Position numbers and translations under genes: made by a program. Of a DNA stretch of 27,073 nt, positions 14,978 to 26,900 are shown in pieces. The notes below the pieces were generated by a model. That model saw only the letters and a program-made list of their open reading frames with translations, did no database searches and had not been told where the DNA came from. The stretch's first letter is position 1. The number at the start of each line of letters is the position of its first letter. The DNA is from a virus. The stretch lies in IMG/VR virus record IMGVR_UViG_3300046000_004794, positions 1 through 27,073 of that record. One strand, given 5' to 3'.

Positions 14978-17900
14978 ATGGCAGATAAATTTCCAAAAAG
15001 CGGTTTACCAATTAGAAAAACAGTAGAACTGTTACCTTCGATATTTAGGTCAGACATCAATGACAAGTTTATGTCTGCAGTGGTTGATCCCTTGGTACAA
15101 CCAGGGTCATTAGAAAAATTAGTAGGATATATTGGTCGTAGATATGGTAAGACATATCGTAGTCCAGATGTTTACTTAGATTCTGATAATACACTAAGAA
15201 GTCGGTATCAATTAGAACCAGGGGTCGTTGTTAAAAGAGACGACGGATCTGTGGAAAAATTTTATGATTTCATTGATTTTAAAAATCAATTAAAATTCTT
15301 TGGCAACGACGATGATCGCGATAATCTAATTACATCACAGGATCACTACAGTTGGAATCCTCCTAAGCACTGCGACAAATATGTAAACTTCCTCGAATGC
15401 TATTGGGTGCCAGAAGGACCACCACCGGTGGATGTCTTTGGTCAGCCACGCACAGTAGGCAGTCAATATGGCGTCAAGCTAGGAGTAAATTCATTTATTC
15501 TAAGTCCAGATGGCTATACCAATAATCCCACCCTAACATTGTATAGGGGCGAAACCTACAAGTTTAGAGTCAACTGTCCTCAAGAAGGATTTGTGATTAG
15601 GACCAACTATGATACTGGTTCGCTGATATTCAATCCTAACAGAGCCTATGCTGCAGGACAATTTGCAGTTTATGACAGCAAATTATGGAAAGCTAACATT
15701 GATATTTTACAAGGTGATGGCAGCACTATATCCTCAGAAAGCGGCGATTGGACATACGTAGAAAATATATCCACAGGAACTGCACTTGACTATAACAACG
15801 GTGTGACCAATAATGGTGTTGAAAATGGTTTTCTAGAATTTAAAGTTCCATACGATGCGCCCGATGTGCTGTTTTATCAAGGTAAAATAACACCAGATAG
15901 ATTTGGTCGTATCATGATTGCTAACATTGAATCAAATACTTTTGTTGATGTTGAAAAAGAAATCATAGGCAAAGAAACTTACACCAGCGGAAATGGAGTT
16001 AAGTTTACCACAGGACTAATCGTAGAATTCAAGGGCAATGTAACTCCCGTAAAATATGCCACAGGTCGTTGGGTAATTGAAAATGTAGGGGTTAAAATCA
16101 ATGTAGTCAACTGGGACGATTTAGTTATTCCTAGACTGGCAAAAACCGTGCCAGAAATAGTTTTTGATAATGAAGGATTTGACACACAACCGTTTGACGA
16201 TGCGTCAACGTACCCAACTGATCAAGATTATATAGTCATTAGTAGAGACAGCATTGATCTTAATCCTTGGTCACGATACAATCGTTGGTTCCATCGACAA
16301 GTTCTAGAATACGCACATCAGTTACGAGGCGAAGATTTCTCAGCGCCAGAAACTGCTAGAGCCAAGCGACCAATCTTTGAATTCTTACCAGGACTACAAT
16401 TATTCAATCATGGTCGTATCGCAAAGCAGACAGTTGACTATATTGATGATTATACTACAGATATTTTATCCAGTATCGAAGGCAGTGTGGGATATAGCAT
16501 TGATGGAGAAACATTATTTCAAGGTGCGAGAATCTTAGTTGTGGCCGACGAAGACGAATTAACAAATAATAAAATTTATCAAATAGAATTTATCACCCAC
16601 AATGGTAAAAAACAAATCCACTTAGCGGAAACTGAGGACAGTGACTCTGCAGAAGGCGAATGTGTATTAATTCGAAGAGGCCAAAAAAACGCAGGATTAA
16701 TGTTTCATTACAACGGTACAGCATGGGTAAAAAGTCAAGTTAAAACCAAGGTAAACCAGGCTCCGTTGTTCGATGTATACGATACCGACGGTGTAAGTTT
16801 TTCAGATCCAGATAGATATCCCGAAAGTACTTTCGCTGGTACTGAATTAGTGGGATACAAAGTGGGCACCGGTAAAGTGGATTCTAAATTAGGATTTCCA
16901 TTGGCCTATCTCAATATCAACAACATCGGAGATTTGTTGTTCCATTTTAATTGGGATACTGATACCTTTAGATACAGAAAAGATACCGAGACCGTGACTC
17001 AAAGAATAGCCACAGGATTTTACTATCTAGATGATTCTGGCGGGTACGGTGGTTGGGGGAATGGATGGATTGATACTTCTAGAAAATATTTGATGCCGTT
17101 GATTGACAGCATAATAATATCCGAACCTACCAATACCATTACTCTTACTATTATTAATTGGGACGAAATAGCCCTTGATAGTGATTATGAAATTAGATTC
17201 TATCTCAACGGCGGGATATTCAAAAGTCCATATACAAGAGATTTTAACAAATTTATTTTCAGTGAAAAAACATTTGAAGTAGATGATATAGTTTCTATTA
17301 AACTGGTGACCGATGTTGCACCCGATACTGGATACTATGAAATACCTATGGGCTTGGAAAAAAATCCTCTCAATGCCCCTGTGGCAGAATGGACACTTGG
17401 TCAAGCAGCTGACCACTTAAATTCTGGTTTAGATTTCAATCCTAATTGGACTGGAGTAGTTCCCGGGCTAAACGACCTGCGAGATATTCCATTAGACGAA
17501 TTTGGAAAATCATGGAACACTTATAGTACTAGGTACATGCACCATTCTGGCATAGCACCGATCGCAGTGAGTCTGTTATGCGATAAAACAAATAATGTTA
17601 TCAAGGCTCTGCAATATGCTAAAAAATCATATACTAACTTTAAAAATAATTTCTTAGATAGAGCTATTGCATTACCTTATAATGATAATGTCGCAGATTT
17701 TGTAGATGATATTATTGCAGACATAACCAGAACAAAAACCATAGACAGTGCATTTGCCGACAGCGACATGATTGGTAGCGGAGCTTACACTGCTATCAAA
17801 TACATTGTAGAAGACACTGGAACAAATACATTTGCGCTTTCTGCAAAATTTTCGTTGACAGAACTTAGTCGACGAGCTGTATATGTTTATATCAATAATC

Positions 17901-20900
17901 AACAATTATTGAATACCAAAGACTATGAGTTCAATGCTACATTTGGTTTCGTGATTATTAGTAAATCTCTAGAGATTAATGATGTAATTGAAATCAGAGA
18001 ATATGTGTCAACAGCGACAAATTATATTCCTACAACACCAACAGCTATCGGCTTGTATAAAAAATATACTCCTATGCAATTTGTTGATGATACATATCTA
18101 GAGCCAAAAACAGTGATACAGGGACATGATGGTAGCATCACTATTGCATATGACGATTTTCGAGATCAATTATTATTAGAATTAGAATATAGAATATACA
18201 ATAATATTAAACAGGAATATAACGAACCTTTGTTTAGCATTGATAAAGTTGTTGGCGGTTATTACGGAAATGCGTTATATACCAAACCTCAACTTGACGC
18301 AGTAGTAAATCAAGAATTTTTAAAGTGGATACAAAACACAAATATTAGTTATACTGCTAATACAACATTTGATTCAGAGAACAGTTTCACCTATACCTAT
18401 ACTAATATGACTGACCCAACAGGTACGCAGCGTTTACCTGGGTATTGGAGAGGAGTGTATAACTGGTTCTATGACACAGATCGTCCACATCGCTGCCCTT
18501 GGGAAATGTTAGGCTTTTCTCAAATGCCAACATGGTGGGAAGATGAATATGGACCAGCACCATATACCAAATACAATTTAATCTTATGGGAAGATCTGCG
18601 TGACGGTATCGTTCGTCAAGGTGATCGCAAAGGCATCTACGACAGATATAAACGACCATCATTGATGTCGCACATCCCAGTTGACGGTGATGGAAAACTT
18701 TTAAGCCCGCTGGATTCAAATCTAGCTGGAGACTTTGCATTAATCAATAATCAAGGATCCTTTGTGCTAGGGGACATAGCTCCGGTAGAGTATGCTTGGA
18801 GAGCCAGCTCAGAATGGCCATTCGCTGTTACTATGGCTATGTGCTTAATGAAACCATTTGATTTTATCAATGATAGTCTTGATAGATCTAGAATTAAATT
18901 AAACAAACTAGACCAAACTGTGCATAAAAACACAGACCTCTTTATCACATTAGATGACATAGTGATGCCTGTGTCTGGTGGAGATCAGACTGCAGGGCTG
19001 TTAAATTATCTTGCAGATTATGCTAAATCAATAGGAATATCTCTAGATGAAGTTGAAAGAAAAATAAAAAATATCGACGTGAGATTGACCACTAGATTAA
19101 GCGGATTTGTTGACAAAGGTCAACAGAGATATCTGTTAGATTCAAAGAGCCCTAAATCAGCCAGCAGCAGTGTGTTTGTGCCTCCAGAAAATTATGACAT
19201 AATCTTTAATGTTAGCACCCCGATCTCCAGCGTAACGTACAGCGGAGTTATTATCGAAAAAACACAAGGTGGTTGGATTATCACAGGATACGATGATTCC
19301 ACTCCATATTTTGAATATACCGACGTGTCACCGAATCAAAAGGATCCATTGATATCAATAGGCGGTGTATCAGAAACATTTGTTAATTGGGAAGCAGGAA
19401 AACAGTTCAATAATGGACAGATTTGTAGACTGAATAACACCTTCTATAGAGCACTGAAGACACATACGTCGAGTACTGAATTTGATAATACTCTATGGAA
19501 AAAATTATCTAAACTACCGCTGATAGGTGCAGTTGAAGCACTTAGAAGAAGAAATTTTAACAGAGCTGTTAAAAAATTAAGTTACGGCACTAAATTAATT
19601 TCTGTACAAGAAGTTGTTGATTTCTTATTGGGCTACGAACAATATCTTAAATCTCAAGGATTTAAATTTGATAGATATGATGCTGAAAATCAAGTAGCAC
19701 AAGATTGGTTGACCAGCTGTAAAGAATTCATGTTCTGGACCAGACATAATTGGGCTGTAGGCTCATTGATCACTCTTAGTCCGTCGGCACAAAAATTAGA
19801 TATCACTATTCCTGTGGGAGTAGCTGATAATATTCTCGACGGATTCTATGAATATCAAATACTCAAAGGCGATGGAAAACCCCTCACTCCTAATCTTATC
19901 AACGTCAATAGAACCTTCCAAAATATCACAGTTGAAACTGCAAACACAGAAGAAGGTATATATTATCTAAAACTATATTATGTTCTAAAAGAACACGTGA
20001 CTATTTTTGATGATAGAACGGTGTTCAATGATATCCTTTATGACAAGACCACAGGATATCGTCAAGAGCGTATTAAATCTCAGGGTTTCCGCACAGTGGA
20101 TTGGGATGGCGACTACACTAGTCCGGGATTCTTGTTCGATAATGTAGACATACAGCCTTGGCAGCCTTTCACAGATTATAGACTGGGAGATATAGTTTCA
20201 TATAGAAGCTATAATTGGACCAGCTTGATTAATCAACTAGGCACTGTGGAATTTGATCCGACTAATTGGACCAAGCTAGATTCAACACCAGAAAAACAAT
20301 TGGTAGCGAACTTTGATTATAAAGTTAATCAGTTTGAAGATTACTACGATGTTGCATCGGCGGGTATAGGAGAAAATCAAAGAGCACTAGCTCGACATTC
20401 TGTAGGTTATCAAACCAGAGAGTATCTGCAAAATCTATCTGAAGATCCTGTAACACAATTTAGATTGTACCAAGGATTTATTCGTGAAAAAGGCACAGCC
20501 AATGCTGTTACTAAAATATTCAATAAACTCAGCCGTACTGGTGATGCTATCGAATTAAATGAAGAATGGGCGTTTAGAGTAGGTAGACTAGGCGGAATAG
20601 ATCAACTCAAAGAAATAGAAATTTTATTAGAGAAAGATAAATTTCAAGTTAATCCTCAGCCAATACTCGTGCTTGATACCAAACCGGTTAATATATTAGA
20701 TCAATATTATAGAATAGTGGGATCAGATTTTTCCATACAGCCAATCCCGTTTACCACACACATTAATCCGATATCCACAGAAGCCGAACCTGTTAGAACT
20801 GCAGGTTATGTAAAAACAGATCAAATAGATTTTGTTGTTTCGTCTAGAGATGATATATTAAACATTGATATCAATTCTGTGATTGAAAACGATCACATAT

Positions 20901-23900
20901 GGGTTACATTTGACAAATATACTTGGTCAGTGTTAAGATACAATCAGTCACCGATTATAACAATAACCGCCGTTACTAAATCTGCAAATTTTGTTACGAT
21001 AACTCTAGATCGTCGACACAACTTTGTCGTAGACAATATTGTTGGTTTCAAAGAAATTACATATCTTGAAGGATTTTTTCGAATCACAGCAGTTGGTCTA
21101 TTTACAATAACCGTCGAAGTTAGTCCGTCGGCACAAGACCCGTTGTTTGATAACAGCACTATCGCTTATATCTACACACTAACACCTGCTAGGTTCGAAT
21201 CATACGATGTGTTAGATTTTCAACATGCTGCGATATTAAAAGACGGGTCTAAACTATGGATTGATAATAATGGCAGCAATAGTTGGGAAGTTATTGAAAA
21301 GAAAAAACAATTTGCTGAGAAACAGATCACAGAATATGGTACAACTTCTCCCTTATACGCCGGATCAAAAGTATTATACATTGACAATCTAAAACAAACA
21401 ATTTCTAGTATCCCTGGATCTGGATATGTAATGTCTTATATTGAAACGGCAGCTGGTCTAGTATTGAAACAAATCATAGCACCGCCCGCAGGATTTGAAT
21501 CTGGAGTATTGGGCTCTTTTGGTAAATCCATGGCAGTAAGTGCAGATAACAGATGGTTGATTATAGGTTCTCCCAACGCTAGCGGTATTCGTAGTAATTA
21601 TCAAGGAACATTCAATCCTTCTGCAACCTATCTCACAGATGACATCGTAGTATATGCAGGTAAACTATGGAAATCATTGACCACTAATGTAGGCGATGGA
21701 AGTTCGATCAATATCAGTTCTAATGATTGGGCACCAGCGACATCAATACCGGCTTTCACAGCAGGAACTACAGCAGGGTATACTAACCAAGGTATGATTT
21801 CAATATATGAATGGGAAAATCAACGATGGGCTCTTAAATCCTCGTTTGTCAGCCCACGTCCCAACAACGACGAATTATTTGCATCTGATATAACTATCGG
21901 TCAATCTGGTAACACCTATTACATGGCAGTTTCTGCGGTGGAGTCTGCAGATGGCCGTGGTCGTGTATATCTTTATACCTACAATGGAACAGAATGGAAA
22001 CACCTAGAAAATCAAAATTACAAAGGTATATATGATCCAGTATCTACTGCATATTATGCAGGCGAAATAGTATGGTATGATTCTACACTATGGATGTGCC
22101 TAGAAGATTCGACATACGGTGATGGCAGTACAATTTCTGTGGAATCTGCAGGGTGGCAACGAATGGATCCTATTTCCACCCACAGCTCGTTACCAACAAA
22201 CATCGCCATAGATGATGATGGATCAACATTGGGTAACCTATTAGAAACACAAGCAGGAATACTTTCAAATTCACAACTTGCAGAATTAATTAAAATTGGT
22301 GACAAGTTTGGAACCAGCATTGCAATGAATAGGGATGCCAGCGTGTTAGCAGTCGGAGCACCATTCAGCGACGGACAATATTTCCCCAACTTCCGAGGCG
22401 TGTGGAGACCCGATATAGAATACATTGAGGGAGATGTAGTTAGATATCAAAACGGATATCATAAACTTGTACAAAGATTTGGCGAATTATTAGATTCGAC
22501 CACTCGTAGTTTCAACGAAGCTCCAGACCTCGGTCAGCCTTGGGATAGCGTCGGTGATAGCACAGGCGAATCATCAGGAAAAGTTTTCATATATCAAAGA
22601 TCCCAAACCGGCATATACGAATTAAAACAAACAATTACATCGGGATCTATGATTGATCTCAACGATGTTGATTCCGGAACCACCCCAATCGCAGCCGGTG
22701 ATCAATTCGGGTGGAGCCTGGACATAGACTATTCTGGAACAACACTGTTAGTTACCAGCCCTAAAGCAGATATCAATTTTCAAAATCAAGGCAGCGCCTA
22801 TATTCTGCGCACAGATAGTTTTGCTGGCATCGAATATCGATTAAAACAAAAACTTGAAAGTTTTGAAATATATCCAAATGAATATTTCGGTCAAAGCGGA
22901 TCGATAAGTTATGACGGTGATAGAATAGCCATAGGTGCTAACAATTCTCCATATTCATTGCCTACTAGATTTGATATCACACAAGGCACAACATTCGATC
23001 AAAGCAGAACTAGATTTGTTGATAGAAAAGGGTATTCTGGTGCGGTATACGTATTTGAGAAAAAAGACGACAATTATTTCTTAGTCGAAAAATTAGAAGC
23101 TACGTTATCGCCATTTGAATCATTTGGATTTAGTGTTGATTGTTCACATTCAGCGATTGCTGTTGGATCGCCTGATTACATTGCGCCAGCTACCCACGGA
23201 ACTGTGCTGGCCTACGACGGACCTAAGACTGGTATAGTTAGATTATTTAGAAAAGATTCCTCAGTAAATTCTTGGAATACGCTAGGAACTCAAACATCGG
23301 TTGTTGATGTCACTGCTATAAAGAGTATTGAATTATACGATAATATTAAAAATGTTAAGATACAAGACATAGACTATGTTGATAATGCTAAACTAAAAAT
23401 ACTCAACATCGCAGAACAAGAAATTAAATTTAAAACTATCTATGACCCAGCAGTTTATACCATTGGTACCGATGAACAGGTAGTAGATACAACAACAGCA
23501 TGGGCTGAGAGACATGTCGGTGAGTTGTGGTGGGATTTATCTACAGCTAAATGGAAATATTACGAACAGGGAGATGCTGCATATAGAACCGGAAATTGGA
23601 ATGCCCTAGCAGAAGGAGCCACCATTGACGTGTATGAATGGGTTGAAACTTTACTGTTACCTAACGAATGGGCTGCCATTGCTGATACCAACGACGGTAT
23701 TGCACAGGGAATTTCTGGCCAACCGTTGTATCCCGACAACACAGTGCATTCAGTAAAAGTATTAATTAATCCTAATACTGGACTAGCAACTAGCACACTA
23801 TATTATTATTGGGTAAGAAATAAAACAATAATTCCTGCAAATAACCCAACCAGAAGAATTGCAGCTTCGGAAGTGGCTGCAGCGATTGAAAATCCAGCAG

Positions 23901-26900
23901 GATCGGGCGTCGCCTTTATTGCGCTAATTGATAGTGATAAATTTTTAACGTATAATTTTGAATCAATACTGGCTTCAGATACTGCACTGTTGAATATCCA
24001 ATATCTAAAAAATAAAAAACAATTAAATTCGATTCACAATGAATATCAACTGCTAACAGAAGGACTGGCAGATAGTTTGCCAACAACAAGTCTAGAAACC
24101 AAATGGATTGACAGCTTGATAGGTAGCGACATAATTGGTAATGTTATTCCTGATCCTAAATTGCCTGCTAAACAGAAATACGGAATTAATTTTCGACCAC
24201 GTCAGGGCATGTTCATAGATCGAAGAAGCATATTAAAAATTACTATCGATAAAATAAACACGTTCCTAAAGAAAGAACCGTTCTTGGATATCGTACCATT
24301 TGATACATTAAATGACTTTGAATCAGCACCATCAGCCTCATTGAATTTATATGATCAGGCAGTGGATAATCAAGTTGATTTGATCACTATTGGTACAGCT
24401 AGAGTTCGTCAAGCGGTGCTATCAGTCAATATCATAAACAATCAAGTTGATAACATCACTATAGTTAACAGAGGGTTTGGATATAAAAAAGTTCCTCCGA
24501 TAATTATTACAGGCGACGGAACAGGAGCCACTGCTGAAGCAACAATTGATAGTCAAGGACGTATAATTTCTGTAACAGTTATTACCAAGGGGAAAAAATA
24601 TACATCGGCTACTGCTGTGGTTAGACAATTTTCTATATTAGTTAATGCAGATGAAACCACTAACGGATTCTGGGCTATCTACGCCTGGGACGATGTAAGA
24701 AAAATATTCTATAGAAGTAGAACACAGTCGTATGACACGACAAAATATCAATATTCTGAGGATTGGTGGGCCGAAGGATACGGATCCACTAGCAGGATTG
24801 TTAAAGAAGTAGCGTATTTTACATTGATCCCTTCAATCACAGTGGCGATCGGCGAGCTAATTAGAATCACAGAATACGGTAGCGGCAGTTGGGCAGTATT
24901 TGAAAAAATAGCAACCACCAACGCATATTTCTTTGACAACTATAAATTGGTAGGAAGAGGTTCAGGAACTTTTCAGTTAAGTACATCGCTTTGGAATAAT
25001 AGGCTATCGGGAATTGGATTTGACAATACTGCATCCTTTGACACTAAATTATACGACATCGACAACAGCAAAGAATTGCGTATTATATTAGATAATATCA
25101 AAAACAAATTGTTTATCGGTGAATATGCTGTTGAGTGGAACACATTGTTTTTTACTGCTGTGAGATATGCTTTCGCTGAACAACAATATATTGATTGGGC
25201 ATTTAAAACAAGTTTCTTAAATGCCACACACAATGTTGGTTCTCTTGAACAGAAATTAAATTATAAAAACGACAATCTATCAAGTTTTCAAGAATATATA
25301 CAAGAAGTTAAACCATATAGAACCACGGTTCGAGAGTATCTCAGCAAATATTCAACTACGGAACCACTAGATCAAGCCACGACAGATTTTGATCTACCAC
25401 CGGCTTTCTCTACTGCTGAAGGAAAAATAATTCCTATATCTAATTCTAATGAGGAAATACAATCGTATCCTTGGCGTTGGTGGTTAGATAATCGAGGATT
25501 TGGTATAACTGCGATCGAAGTATCTGATGCAGGCGAAGGATATACCACAGTACCTAATGTGTTAATTTCCGGTAACGGCACAGGGGCTAGAGCACGAGCG
25601 TTTGTGTCTAATGGTGCGATTTCCGGTTTTGAAATCTTAGATCAAGGTACCGGATATACACAAACTCCAACTATAACGCTAGTGGGAGGAAACAGTGCCA
25701 GACTGGCATCTGCGATTGCAATACTCGGTGATTCTAAAGCTAGAACATTTGGTATCACAGTGAAATTTGATAGATTATCTAAGCAGGGTACCTATATTGA
25801 GCTGTCACAGGAACAGGTATTTACTGCCACAGGATTTACTTCGGTATTTGATTTAAATTATGCATCGACGCGAGATAAAAGTAAAATCACCATTACCAAA
25901 GATAATCAGGTGGTTTTAAATGATGAATATATAATCAATCTTTATACATCTACCACAGATACCTATAGTTTATTAAAAGGTAAAATTATATTTGTAACAG
26001 TGCCCGAAGCAGGCAGCATTATTAAAGTTACCTATGAGAAAAATGATTCCTTGCTAGATGCAGTCAATCGTATAGAAAAATTCTACGCACCAAGCTCAGG
26101 AATGCGAGGCAAAGAACTATCACAGTTAATGACCGGTATAGATTTTGGTGGCGTTCAGATTCAGGGCACAACATTTGATGTCACAGGCGGCTGGGATGCT
26201 CTTCCTTGGTTCACAGATAACTGGGACAGCGTGGAAGCAGCAGCCGATTATTATGTGGTCTGTGACGGAAGCACTACTTTCGTGACTCTACCGTTTGTAC
26301 CATCCGCGGGACAAGAAATTAATATCTATTTAAAACGTGCAGGAACAGGAATTGCAAGAGACATAGATACATTAGGGCCGACCACAGCACCAACTGTGGT
26401 ATTTGTCGAATCCACACAAGCTCCTGCGGCGGTGAGAATAGATTCTCCTTATTTTGTACTAGGAGACGATTCGTCAACATCTGTAAATCCTAATGCACAG
26501 ATGCCTACCTTCATTGGTGACGGTGTTACAAACACTATAGAGATTGGAATTTACATACAGACAAATGTTGGGGATATATTGATATTCCGTCCTATAGAAA
26601 GCGATGGCAGTGTGACCATAACTGATAATAATCTTTTAGATACCAAACTAAGTGGCGGTACTTTCTCAGCGACGGGATCCACAGCAACCAATATTGCTCC
26701 AAACACCATAGACGGTATATATGCAATCGCTAGCGGAACACTGGCAGAAGAAATATCCATAGACGGTGATAAATTTATTTCTCCTGATCAAGTACCTGCG
26801 CCAGAAGAAAACGTTCCAGGACAGGTATTGGACAGCGTCAGCATCAAGGTGTTCAATAATACCCGCTCTGGTGCAGCACCTCTGCAATCTAAGACTCTAA

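Larger units (their letters stand above)
21491..23270 (+). repeat. FG-GAP (integrin-type) beta-propeller with inserted modules (residues about 2172-2765)
   Basis: At least six blade-like units are readable in the giant protein: GSFGKSMAVSADNRWLIIGS (about 21515); a degenerate one with DITIGQSGNTYYMAVSAVES (about 21884); GDKFGTSIAMNRDASVLAVG with GAP (about 22301); GDQFGWSLDIDYSGTTLLVT (about 22699); NEYFGQSGSISYDGDRIAIG (about 22877); and ESFGFSVDCSHSAIAVGSP (about 23120). The recurring 'FG-S-(v)-ws-dg-l-vGaP' pattern is that of FG-GAP propellers, which usually bind ligands or cell-surface targets. Modules 4-6 are inserted between blades, so the blades are far apart in sequence. Confidence 0.7.
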
